A stretch of DNA of 64,000 bases from Fistulifera solaris (taxonomy: Eukaryota; Bacillariophyta; Bacillariophyceae; Naviculales; Stauroneidaceae), in NCBI GenBank assembly GCA_030295235.1, contig AP026142.1, positions 558,001-622,000 of the forward strand. The letters run 5' to 3'. The notes beneath the pieces are model-generated. The model saw only the letters and a program-made list of their open reading frames with translations, was not told the DNA's origin and ran no database searches. The translations under genes were made by a program, and so were the position numbers. Shown in pieces: positions 44,742-54,980 of the stretch (positions within the stretch are counted from its first letter, which is position 1; every line of letters starts with the position of its first letter).

Positions 44742-45269
44742 CTAACAGTATTCCTCCTTGAAGTCCTTTAAGTTAGCTTGGATAGCCTGAATGGACTTGG
44801 TCCTTTGTGCAGCATATTTACGAAACAAATCACGTTGGGGACCACTCCAAATATCAATCGTTTCCTTGCCGTCGAGCACCGCCGACACGGTGACACGCGT
44901 CGGATAATTGTCCGTCTGATTCTGTTTGATTTTGCTACCAGGGAAAATAGCTTTCACAGCTTGCGCTGCTGTGTCGTACTCCTGGTAGCCACCGTCTCAG
45001 TTGCGGCACTTTTAGTTGAACAATGGAGAAGTAAAACATGCCAGTAAGAAAAAAAGTCCTTTTGGTCTTCAAGTCGAAAGGCATTTATTCCCTTCGCGTG
45101 GGAATAACATGGCAGAGATCTCATCATGCATCACATATCAGCGTGTGAAGAGGCCCAAGGAAGGACAAACACAATTTTTTCTCCGAAAGAACCCCCACAC
45201 GTCGAAGAATCGTGTTTGCGTCGAACAAAGACTTACATAAGTAACAATGAAACTCAAATCTTTGCTCAT
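44742..45269 (-). CDS. SELENOW: Selenoprotein W-like Rdx protein with in-frame UGA (Sec)
   Basis: Exon 1 is 45237-45269 (MSKDLSFIVTY, donor GTAAGT) and exon 2 is 44742-45008 (acceptor CTAAAAG on the minus strand). Together they read IVTY then C-R-N-[UGA]-D-GGYQEYDTAAQAVKAIFPG. UGA at 44997-44999 occupies the second position of the CxxU redox motif at the end of strand beta-1. This is exactly where SelW/SelT/SelH carry selenocysteine. The rest follows the Rdx beta-alpha-beta-beta pattern: YPTRVTVSAVLDGKETIDIWSG, then a C-terminal helix. The protein is about 100 residues, as in SelW. The intron is about 228 bp. If UGA were a stop, only 14 codons would remain, and the conserved downstream frame would be unexplained. 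The role is a thioredoxin-like redox switch; the substrate is unknown. Confidence 0.78.
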
Positions 45270-45826
45270 GACCACTCGAGGTAATGTAGAAAAGGACAAC
45301 TGTTTAATGAACAATGTAGAAGAGTATTTGGAAGGAAACATGCACAATGAAAGCTAACAATGCCCAAGTAGGTTGTTGTTTCAGCATATTAAATGAGAAA
45401 ATGCTCAAGCACGTTTTGCAGTGCGTCGTTTCGGACGATTTTATTGCGAAGTGCGCGGAACTTCGGTTGTTGGGCAATTTCTCATAAACATCGTTCCGGT
45501 ACCGGTACCAGACAACGGCCAAACGTCGTCAACTCCGTACTCTCTTGAGTCAAGTGTCATTCGCTGGTTCTAGTCGTGATTTTTGGTCGGAGAAATAATA
45601 TGAACGGCAAAATAATGTCCCATCATCGCGATGACCTTTTCGTAACTAGGTCGGCGGTTTTGCCTTAGCTAGGCACGCAAGATTTGCTAGATAGTCAAGT
45701 GGAAACATACTTTCATTATCAACTATTCGTTGTAAAACCATTCTATGGGAAACCGACGAAATCTAGTTTGTTAGTTCGGTTGTTTATGAACATAAGTGTT
45801 GTCTCGTTTGAGATTATGAGCGCATT

Positions 45827-46783
45827 CTATAAGAATGATGAATATAAGATTGACTTTGGTGAATCTTGTGGAGACTTTCGACGGCGGCGGCGTCTTTTCC
45901 GAATCGAGCGTGATTCTTTACGATCGCATGGCGCATGACGGTCGATCATTTGGAGTGTGACGAAGGGATAGAGAAAGCTTTGCACATCGATTACATGATC
46001 CGAGTTGCAGTCAATTTTTAATACCAGCGAAAGAAAATAACCAACGTATCCCAGCTTCTTGGCACTCAGTCGAAGGTTATCGAGTGAATTCATAATGGCG
46101 CAGTAGGCCACAATCGACGGAGGAACGGTAACGAAGTGGTAATTGCTACACACAAACTCGGTCTGTACCCGAGAAAGTTCGTGTACATCGTGCAATGTTT
46201 CCGCGTCAATCACGTCCTCCGGGACTGCCTCGAGTAGCAATCGAACAAAACCCATGGTCGTTGGCGGATTGACGTGCCATCTCAGCGCATGCAGTAATTT
46301 TAATTCCATTCCCTCAATATCTTCTGGTTTCATCATTTCGGGTCCGAACCCGGCAAATACGGATGTATCGAGAGCAGTCTCTTCGTGAATTTTGATTGCT
46401 GTGTACAAGGAGGTCATGAATAATAACTGAAAGTACATGCGATTCCGGCGGAAGCGGGTTCCTGAAGGTGTTGCAAGATACCGATCGACATAGGACGCCG
46501 CGATTTCAACAGTTTCTCGACTGTAACCACAGAAATCGACGACATTGTTGCACCATACGACCATTTTCTCGCGGCAATCGGAATTGACGTCGCAAGGAGC
46601 CGTCGCGTGTTGTGGAGTGTGTGGTAACTGTGGTGACTCGCTATTTTCCAATGCCAGCCAATCGCACCTGGCGTATACACCAGTTTCTTGAGCCCGCATG
46701 GAAGCTATTACTTCCAGGCGCTGCTCCATGGTTGGGTTGTTCATGCAATGGTTCTTGTCGACCATGGTTTCGCTTCGCGTCAA
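45827..46783 (-). CDS. Diatom-specific-type cyclin
   Basis: Cyclin box N of about 318 residues: EKMVVWCNNVVDFCGYSRETVEIAASYVDRYLAT (helices 1-2, the MR-x-x-L-x-D-type start replaced by a diatom form), LFMTSLYTAIKIHEE (helix 3), and EDIEGMELKLLHALRWHVNPPTTMGFVRLLLEAV (helix 5 with the conserved W-x-x-x-P). This matches the expanded dsCYC group of diatoms that links nutrient or light signals to division. The C-terminus is a basic run (RKRRRRRRK), then SPQDSPKSILYSS, with Ser-Pro sites that could be phosphorylated. The paralogue at 51554-52408 ends similarly. Frame intact; an alternative start is seven codons in. Confidence 0.9.
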   Translation of the reverse strand: MTRSETMVDKNHCMNNPTMEQRLEVIASMRAQETGVYARCDWLALENSESPQLPHTPQHATAPCDVNSDCREKMVVWCNNVVDFCGYSRETVEIAASYVDRYLATPSGTRFRRNRMYFQLLFMTSLYTAIKIHEETALDTSVFAGFGPEMMKPEDIEGMELKLLHALRWHVNPPTTMGFVRLLLEAVPEDVIDAETLHDVHELSRVQTEFVCSNYHFVTVPPSIVAYCAIMNSLDNLRLSAKKLGYVGYFLSLVLKIDCNSDHVIDVQSFLYPFVTLQMIDRHAPCDRKESRSIRKRRRRRRKSPQDSPKSILYSSFL

Positions 46784-47439
46784 ATGAAGAATAATGTTTC
46801 ATTGCGTCTTGGTAGCACTTTCGTGGTTTCTGAGGGGCTTTTAACCCTTTGGCGCCGAAATGGGCAGTATCCTGTCAAAAGTACGGCTCCGTCCCGGTTC
46901 AGCCATAAGTATATTACCGCATCGAACTCAAATTTAGTACTACGGGATACGATGTTTAGACTCAACAGGTCATTACCACTTGTACTATACCGTATAATGT
47001 TAAATTCAAAGTAAGGGCTTATCTAGTTCTGTAAATGTTAGGTCTTGCACTCCACGCGGGAAATCGTCATCCGACAATCGGGATTGGATTAATACTGTGT
47101 CTCCCGATTGGTCCACAACGGAAATGTCGTAATGACGCCGTCCCCCGTCCCCCGCAGTCACGTGTCATGTCGCATTCACTTAAGCCTTCTTGAGCCATCA
47201 CCCATCACCCCGTGCTCTCACAAACTTTTCGCTTCTCGAAACCGGCGAGGATGGCATGACGCGATGCGATGACACAAATCCCTGTTCAAGAACTTGTTTT
47301 GATGAGGCTTAATGTTGAACTGATTGAATGAACCATCGATCGCCTTTCGCAAATCCTGAAGTGGTCCGCTAATGTAGCTTTGAACAAATATCATAATGAA
47401 TGCGTTCGCCTCACATTACCGAGTAATGTCGGCCTGAGG
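46784..47439. other. Intergenic region
   Basis: No gene seen. It is the promoter side of the cyclin gene and the 3' side of the ankyrin-like gene. Short CCCCCGTCCCCCG and C-rich stretches near 47145-47160 are the only notable composition. Confidence 0.4.
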
Positions 47440-49028
47440 TCAACGATACAAGAGATCTGAGTCTTCTTGTTCGCTTTCGTCTGTTTCCTCCAACTCAAAC
47501 ATGTTACCGTCACTCCCAAATGTTTCGTCATCGTCTTCGTCCTCGTCCTCCAAATCTACATCTTCGATCTCGTAAAAATAAAGGCCTTCGTCAAAATCGT
47601 TTTCGTCTTCATCCAATTCGTTCTCGTCCCAGTCATCATCGCCAATTTCATCGGCGACATCATCCCCTTCAAAAAGACGACAAATGTTGACAACATGGTC
47701 TTGGAGACACTGTTTTGCGCTGATAATCCATCTCGTCGTAAGCTGGCCCAAGAGCGGTACACTTCCGTTAAAGTATTAACGAATGGCGATGTTGACGCCA
47801 GGCCACCCAATGTACTCGCAGCATTCGCCCGTGTCAAATCGCGTGATACTTGTGTCAACAGCGGTATCTCCTGATCGATCTGAATTTCTTGCATAATAAG
47901 TGGGTGCACTTGCTGGATGAAGGGAAGTGTAGTAAGCCCTCGGAACCGCCGGCTATAATTGATTCTTTCATGTATGCACTCAGGGTAAGCTTTCAGTAGC
48001 AGTATAGCCATTTCCTGCACTAAGGGCCGATTCAAAGACTTAGCTAAATAGTGAATTGGCAAACATTCTCCCTCTCCTTTTTCACGGATCAGGCCAGGGT
48101 GCTCTGAAATGAGAAAGCGGCATATTTCCGTCATATTGGGCGTACATTTATGTATTTCAATCTTTGACGCGAGTGTAATGCAAACGCTATGCATTATCGT
48201 ATTCGAGTCAGCATCCAATGCACCTGGAAATTGCTTCGCCATCCAAATGAAAAAATCTGCATCGGGTTCCATCGGTCCTGTCATGCTGACCTCCAATGGA
48301 TATATGCTTGAATATGGTACGGTAGTTTTTTGTTCCCGAAGCCCTTGTGGATAGATCTCATAAAATGATCGAACCGTTTCCAGATCGCAGTCTCCGTTCA
48401 CATAGTTCCTCATCAGTGCCATATGCGGTGGATTATTTTGACATATCCAATACTGGAACACCCACGGGTATCGTTGAGCAACCCATGGAAGCAAGGTACA
48501 ACCCCAATCACTGGATGCCATGCAATGAATTAATGCTACGTCAACATGTGGGATGTGGCCGTCGGAATTCCTTCTTACCCCAAGTAGTGCATGTGGATTG
48601 GCCTCAATAAGAAATTTGATGGTCTCGCAAGAAATGGAGCCAACATCGTAGAAGAGAATTTCGAGCAGCAGCCGGTAATCCTGAGAAACTGCGCGGGCTA
48701 AAATGTGATGAGCTGTTACTTCGGTTTTGATGTTAGAATGCAGAGTTCTTGCCGCATGTTCTCGAAAGAAATTGTTGCGTGTGTTGCCCTCGTTTAGCTC
48801 ACCCGCTTCATGACACAAGGCGCGAAACTTTGTTCGCAACGCCGGTGTTAATTCCGGATCACCAACGTCTGGTCGTGACGTGTCTGGTATTTCGTAGGGC
48901 ATGCCAGATGCCAGATGACTGGTTGTTGTAATCAAATAAGGCAATTTGCTATACGTGGTAGTCAAATTGCATTTTATACCTGGTATCATCGTCGCTCGTT
49001 GTGTTCTACACATCGCGTATTTTGTCAT
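47440..49028 (-). CDS. Ankyrin-like diatom-family protein with acidic C-terminus
   Basis: Repeated helical text of the ankyrin-like type: ETIKFLIEANPHALLGVR, LETVRSFYEIYPQGLREQ, FFIWMAKQFPGALD, EICRFLISEHPGLIREKGEGECLPIHYLAKS and EMAILLLKAYPECIHE. A one-base change in the T4 run at 47713-47716 (plus strand) then joins the LSAQ end to KQCLQDHVVNICRLFEGDD. The last 85 residues are strongly acidic (DDDWDENELDEDEND). A large family of such proteins with fewer recognisable repeat motifs exists in diatoms; their function is unknown to me. A close paralogue lies at 49246-50389 on the same strand. Start uncertain between 49028 and an ATG about 40 residues in (MPYEIPDT), which matches the paralogue's MSHEISDP. 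Confidence 0.75.
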
Positions 49029-49245
49029 GACTGGAATCCAGTCGTGGTGAAGTTGCAGCGTAACTAAATAAAAAATGGCTAGAATTTATTGAACTTATAC
49101 GTCCTATCCCTACAAGAGAACCGAAACACTCAGACAAGTTAGCAAATCATCACAACCGATCATGTTGTTGAGAGCCATCATCCCTGCTCTCACAAAATTT
49201 TCTCCAATGCGAGTATTGATTCGGCAGATCGAATCAACGATCGGG

Positions 49246-50389
49246 CTATGGCACAAGATATAGAGCAGCAAAACTTTGGGAAATCTGGGCAAGCAACAAC
49301 ATGCCTTGATCAATTTCGACCTTGTTTGTAACAAGCGGATACACTTGCTGGATGAATGGAACTTTTGTAAGGTCGGGTAACATGTCAAAACACTTTAGTT
49401 GCACACACTCGGGGTACGTTTTCAGTAAAAGCATGACCATTTCTTGCACTAGGGGTCGGTTGCAAGAGTCGACTAAACGGTGAATTGGGAGCATTAGATG
49501 ACTATCTCTTGTGCAGACTAGGCGAGGATGTTCAGAAATCAGGAAATGACATATTTTGGCCGTATTGGGTGTACCTTCGTTTCCGGTCGCATTTCCGTCC
49601 CAAGGTTTCGAGGAAATTCTATTGCAAACAAAATGCAACACGGAAGAATTTTCATCGTAAACTGCATCTGGAAATTGCTTTGCCATCCAAATGAAAAACT
49701 CCGCGTTGGGTTCCCCTGCTACTTTGAGACTTGCTTTCAGGGGATAGATCCCCATGCGTCTTTCTCGAAGTCCTTGCGGATGGAATTCGTAAAACTTCCA
49801 AATCGTTTCCAAATCACATATCCCTTTGTTAAAGAGCCTCATCATCTCAAAGTGCAATGGGTTCCCTTAACAAAATTCGTGCTGAAACACCCACGGATAG
49901 CGATCTGCAATCCATGTAATCATCTGGCAACCCCAGCCATGACGTGCGATATTATGAATGGGCGGATCAACATAGCGGTCGTAATTCCAATTGCCTTTAT
50001 CGTCGGAGCTTTCATCGTCACCTGAAAGATACCTGTACCAAAACTTCCACAATAATGTATCCAGATTCATTTCAATGAGAACTTGGATGGTCTCGTGGCA
50101 TCGTTCGCCAACGTTCAGGCGCAGAATATAAATCAGTGGGCTTGAAAACTCGCCTTCGCAAAGTCCAATTCGAGCCAAGATTGGATTAACCGTAACTTCT
50201 CTTCGCATTTTTTGACTTAAGCGTGCGGCGGTAGCTATGAAATCATCGTTTCATCTGAAATCCGCGTTCCCGTAGTGTCCTGTTCACATCCATGGTCTCT
50301 CTGTGCAAGGCGCTAAACTTTGTGCGTAATTCCGGTGTCAATTCCGTATCGAGGATCTGCTTTGGCGGGTCTGAAATTTCGTGAGACAT
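49246..50389 (-). pseudogene. Decayed paralogue of the neighbouring ankyrin-like gene
   Basis: The start MSHEISDPPKQ, then ELTPELRTKFSALHRE, aligns with the neighbour's MPYEIPDT and ELTPALRTKFRALCHE. Further matches are ETIQVLIEMN, WITWIADRYPWVFQ, DLETIWKFYEFHPQGLRER, FFIWMAKQFPDAV, ICHFLISEHPRLV and EMVMLLLKTYPECV. A frame change near 50225-50235 (FQMKR then a stop) interrupts the text, and a stop codon in the same frame follows WVFQHEFC at 49866-49868. The end lacks the acidic tail. Two independent lesions plus loss of the C-terminus indicate a decaying tandem duplicate, although assembly error could cause the frame change. Confidence 0.75.
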
Positions 50390-50731
50390 GTTGATTGATT
50401 GTGTGAAAAATGTCGTTGTTTGTCACCAAAGAGGGATAAAGCTATTGCTCATCGTCTATTGACATCATCGTCCAAGAATAAAAAATGTCAAGGCAAAATG
50501 CAAACAAAAAGCAAACAAAAAACACCGCGTCCGCCCGGACGACTTGCGAACGCCCCATCAAGATCTTTATTGCGGTCTGTCCGGAGTACGGGTTTAACGA
50601 ACTCATCTGATCGCGGCAAACACTCCTTTATCAATATAACAAAAGAAATCAATCAATCAACCAACTGTGTAAAAGCATGTTGATTGCATTACTGTAAAAT
50701 TAATTACAGCAACCGCATCACAGAAAACGTC

Positions 50732-51451
50732 ATGACACGGACAGAATCTGAAGCCTTTACCGTCAACAGCGATTGGGAACTCGTATCACAAGGTGCAGAA
50801 GCCAAATTATGGAAAATACCGGCCGGATCTTTATTCGATGTACCTTGTATTGCCAAGGAACGATTTTCCAAAGCATATCGGCATCCCGCATTAGATGAAA
50901 AATTGACAAAGCAAAGATGTCGAGCCGAATCGAGGATTTTAACGAAATGTATGGAGAAGGGAATCCCCGTGCCCCGAGTGTTACGGACTGACGCACCAGT
51001 GCTGTATCTTGAATACATCGATGCTCCTACCGTTCGTGAATATCTTGAGAGTGATTTATTATTAGCACTAACAAACACTGCACAGAATGCTTCTCAACAC
51101 GACAAATTACAGCAACTTGCCCTGGCATTCGGTCAAATGGTGGCCGCATTGCACAATATGGGCATCGTACATGGCGATTTGACTACCTCCAATGCGATGA
51201 TTCGATTACCGGAAATGACCTTGGTGGCCATTGATTTTGGTTTGGCGAAAAATACGACTTCTACGGAAGAACGGGCCGTCGATTTGTATGTACTCGAACG
51301 GGCTCTTAGTTCGACGCATCCGAAACTGCCCGATGATTTTTGGACTCTTTTGTTAACGAGCTATCGAGCTGCGGCGGAGAAGGCGGAAGCGACACTGTCG
51401 CGTTTGGAACAAGTTCAAATTCGTGGACGGAAACGAGAGTGCTTTGGATAA
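50732..51451 (+). CDS. BUD32: Bud32/TP53RK kinase of the KEOPS complex
   Basis: The atypical small kinase/ATPase of KEOPS, which is required for t6A tRNA modification. Seen: glycine loop SQGAEAKLWKI; Lys and basic helix IAKERFSKAYRHPALDEKLTKQRCRAESRIL (the family fingerprint RHP-LD-x-L); PVPRVL; catalytic HGDLTTSN (HGD in place of HRD, as in Bud32); Mg-binding DFGLA; and a C-terminal R-x-R tail (RGRKRECFG) typical of the family. About 240 residues, full length, with no intron. ATG 50732 chosen; an ATG 16 codons upstream adds no conserved text. Confidence 0.95.
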   Translation: MTRTESEAFTVNSDWELVSQGAEAKLWKIPAGSLFDVPCIAKERFSKAYRHPALDEKLTKQRCRAESRILTKCMEKGIPVPRVLRTDAPVLYLEYIDAPTVREYLESDLLLALTNTAQNASQHDKLQQLALAFGQMVAALHNMGIVHGDLTTSNAMIRLPEMTLVAIDFGLAKNTTSTEERAVDLYVLERALSSTHPKLPDDFWTLLLTSYRAAAEKAEATLSRLEQVQIRGRKRECFG

Positions 51452-51553
51452 ACGGGACGAGTTCCATTGTTCCAGCGAGGGACGTAGAATAACGCAGTCA
51501 TTACGTATGATGTATTGTATACTTTGACAAAGAAAACGGTGGTAACACCGAGG

Positions 51554-52408
51554 CTACGGCGACTCTTGATACAAAACGGATCTTGGTGAAGAAATCGCAC
51601 ATTTTTTGGAGGCCTTGGATCCCACGTCGATGGACTTGTCGTCGTTGGAGGAAGAGTATGTTTTGTCCAACGCGTTGGTGCTGGCCAGTACTAATGATTG
51701 TAGATCTTTTCTGATTGCGTCTTCCTTGTCGCGATCAATCTCCAGAGAAGAGCGCAGTATTTGTTGTATGGAAGATAGTAACGTATGATCCACCCCCACA
51801 GTTTCTAATGCATTGATGAAAGCACAAAAAGCAGTGACATACGACGCTATTGTCATCCACTTTTCATTCGGCGTGGAATGTACGACTTGATAATCTGCGA
51901 GCTCCAAAACAATTTGTTTGTCGTCTTCCTTAGAAGGCAAAAGCTCGACAAATAAGCGTAGATAAGATCGTCCTGTTGGTGGATTCATCCGCCATTGCAA
52001 AGCAGGGAGCAACTTGTATTCCATTTCTTCAATTTGCTCGACTGTGTATTCGTATTGACACAGTTGTGCAAAGGAAGAGGGTGGAACGGAAGCATATCCA
52101 TGTACCTTGATGGCTGTGTATATGCACGTCACACACAGCAAACGAAAGGATGACAAATTTTGTGCCATGGAGGACCCGGCTGTCGTGCCTAGACATCGAT
52201 CCAAGTATGACAAGGCAATTTCAGCAATCTCTGAAGGGTACTCGAGAATCTCTAACAAGTTGAGCCACCATACTACCATGGCACTCCGATGGTCAAAATT
52301 TATTGAAGCGTGGTCGGCGGACGGAGATTTGTCATATGCCAACCGCTCTTGCATCCTCAAAACTGAAATCTGGTCGAGGATGAGTTCGTTGGATTGTATG
52401 CTCAACAT
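51554..52408 (-). CDS. Diatom-specific-type cyclin
   Basis: A 284-residue cyclin paralogous to the one at 45827-46783. Cyclin-box text: RSAMVVWWLNLLEILEYPSEIAEIALSYLDRCL, LLCVTCIYTAIKVHGYASV, and EQIEEMEYKLLPALQWRMNPPTGRSYLRLFVELL. The C-terminus is KCAISSPRSVLYQESP, matching the SPKSILY end of the other copy. Shared ends, composition and location suggest local duplication separated by the ankyrin-like pair and BUD32. Intact, no intron; start at the first ATG, 52408. A role in cell-cycle control is family knowledge. Confidence 0.9.
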   Translation of the reverse strand: MLSIQSNELILDQISVLRMQERLAYDKSPSADHASINFDHRSAMVVWWLNLLEILEYPSEIAEIALSYLDRCLGTTAGSSMAQNLSSFRLLCVTCIYTAIKVHGYASVPPSSFAQLCQYEYTVEQIEEMEYKLLPALQWRMNPPTGRSYLRLFVELLPSKEDDKQIVLELADYQVVHSTPNEKWMTIASYVTAFCAFINALETVGVDHTLLSSIQQILRSSLEIDRDKEDAIRKDLQSLVLASTNALDKTYSSSNDDKSIDVGSKASKKCAISSPRSVLYQESP

Positions 52409-53106
52409 GGTCTTTAGCTACTAATCAATCATGCGAATCGTTGAAAAATATAACAAGAATGAAGTCAACACAGGAAGACGAGGATGAAAGGTGAAAACCC
52501 GTCAGCACGTTTCCATTGGAAGCAACTTTTGCTTCCCAAGAATTTCTTTGGAATTCCCCTTCCTTCTTGTGTTGCATCATCGTACTTTCGAAACAACTCT
52601 GAAATAATCTTACGTCAATAATGACGAATGACGATGGACGACAAAAACCCAGAACACGTTTTTCGATTCAGTCATGATGCGGGACTGAGAATATATATCG
52701 AGTCGGAGACGTGTAACCTCTGCCTTACTGTAAACAACAGTAATAAACAAATACGGAGTAATGTGAATATTTGCGAAATGCAATGGACGTATTTCATTTC
52801 TTTAACATCATCAATATCATTCACACTTATACGCTTAAAAGAAACGTTAGTGCTGTCATAACGTTTAGGGTCGAAACAGTACCTCTAGGGAGTATAAGAA
52901 TTCATGGGGAACAAAAACAATGACAATCATCTTTTCCGGGACTGCAAATCAGGTGGGTCGTGAGAATAGGATCATCTCGCAAATATAATTATATTCGCAA
53001 ATAGAGGTGCGCTCGTCGCGTTGTTGGAATGCAATCATCAATCGCGAGAGACTAAAAAAGCAATCACAACTCAATTTGCGCGCCTTTCACTCCCAACAAG
53101 CACAAA
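52409..53106. other. Intergenic region
   Basis: No gene seen. It lies between two divergent genes, the cyclin on minus and the envelope protein on plus. A TACGGAGTAA motif occurs near 52753. Confidence 0.4.
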
Positions 53107-54901
53107 ATGATCGTTGCAAAGAGAAAGATCTTCCCAAAACTGTACTTGTGCTGCGCAGCAATCTACATCCGTGTTGCCGCTGCATTCGCTCCTTCGGTTC
53201 GTTCTCTTCCCCGAATTATTACCCCTGCTGCCACGCGGCACATGGTAAAATACGAAGATCTCATGGAAAAGCTACCGTCCGACACTGTGGTCGATGTAGT
53301 CGATGCAATGTCAGAGAAGCGCGTCGTAGCATCAGACGTGGCTGCCCGAGCCGGTGTATCACTTTCCCAAGCAAGAAAGGATCTAGTAGCGTTGGCATCT
53401 TTATCGCAGGGAGACATTGCCGTAGATAAAGACGGAGAACTCATTTACCAATTTCCACCGAATCTCAAGGCAACGTTAGCCAGCAACTCGGCCAAATACA
53501 AAGCCATGGCGACGCTACGCAAGGCCTGGCCGAGTATATTCTGGTTTCTGCGGGCTTCCTTCGGAGTTACTCTATTGGCTTCAGTATTTGCTATTTTCAG
53601 CACTATCTTTTTCTTGCAAAGTAGTAACAGTCGCAGTGATGATGACCGTGATGACCGAAGAGGCGGTTCGATGAGCTTTGGGGGCTCGTATATGTGGGGT
53701 CCCAGTCCGTTTGACTTCTTATATTGGAATCGTCCTTATGGATACTATGCCAATCCTTATCAAAGGCCCGATGAAATGGGATTCCTGCCATCGGTATTTA
53801 GCTACGTCTTTGGAGACGGTAACCCCAACGAAAAAATCGAAGAAAAGCGACTCGCGTTGGCCGCCAACATGATTCGAGCGAACAATGGGGCCGTCACGGC
53901 GGAACAACTGGCTCCCTTTTGTGATGATTCCCCCGATCCATCTGAATACATGAAAGCCACCTATGTGGATGAGGTACGTCCAGTGGTTACTAATCATCGC
54001 TGTTTGTTTCAATTTCTAGTGACTCATACCTTCTTCTATTATACAGGGCTTCGTACTTCCGATCGTAACAGCGCTGGGTGGCGAAGCACAAGTCACCGAC
54101 GACGGCGAAATCGTTTACACATTTCCGGAACTGCAGACTTCTGCCACCAAAGTCTCGGAAATGACATCTATGGTTAATTTAGAAAAATTAGAAGAATCGT
54201 TAGTGTTGCAGCGCGCCGGTTTGCCATCGGGTGCCACACCCCGTCAAATTCAAAGCTTTTTGAATTGGAATGGCTTTTCCACAGCAGGTGCAATTGAACG
54301 AACCGATTTAATCCGAATTTTACGTCAGGCGTTGCCTCCGCCGTCCGAATCGGAGAAAGGCTTGTTGGAAGATGCCGCTGCGGACAGTCAAACGGATGTG
54401 TTGACAGAACGTCGATTGAAATTCAGTGTTGCTACGGACGTGAACAAATTTCTCGCCGGAGGACTGGGTGTGGTCAACCTGGGAGGCGCTCTCTACCTGG
54501 GAAACTTGTTAGGACAGTATGCGCTGTATGGCGTCCAATTGCCTTCTTATATGGGAGTTGTGCAATCCTTTTATCCTCTGTTGCTCTTGTACGCTGTTTT
54601 ATTTAATGTGATTCCGCTGGTGAGGAATATATACAATCAACAAGAAAATGCGAAAATTGAGAAGCGAAACGGGGTTCGTCGGAAATGGAGAGACGCGTTA
54701 AAGAATAATTCTTTCACAAGCAAGTTAAAGGCTGCCACCAAAATGGGTACGCGCTTGAAACAATTAGGTGCCAACCCTGACGAAATTGTGTTTGATACAA
54801 GGAAGCCCATTGAAGAAATCAAAGAACGAAAGATAGAGTTAGAACTCAAGGAATTTGACAAGTTGTTGCAAGAAGACGAATCGAAAGATAGTTTTCAATG
54901 A
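53107..54901 (+). CDS. Plastid envelope protein similar to plant At5g03900 family
   Basis: Exons 53107-53973 and 54047-54901; the 73 bp intron joins TYVDE to GFVLPIVTALGG. The N-terminus has RVAAAFAPSVR, a textbook diatom plastid cleavage site. VVASDVAARAGVSLSQARKDLVALASL is a winged-helix-like segment, repeated as the region after the intron (GGEAQVTDDGEIVYTFP mirrors VDKDGELIYQFP). SFGVTLLASVFAIFSTIFFL is the first TM. The segment FDFLYWNRPYGYY and FGDGNPNEKIEEKR match the family's F-GDG-PN core. Two later hydrophobic stretches follow. The family is annotated in plants as 'iron-sulphur cluster biosynthesis family'; the biochemical role is not established. Frame intact. Confidence 0.88.
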
Positions 54902-54980
54902 AACGCGTCGGTGGTTCAAAAAACGCTATTAGATCAAGTTTGAAGGAAACCATTAACATATAACCTTGTACATTTTACAT

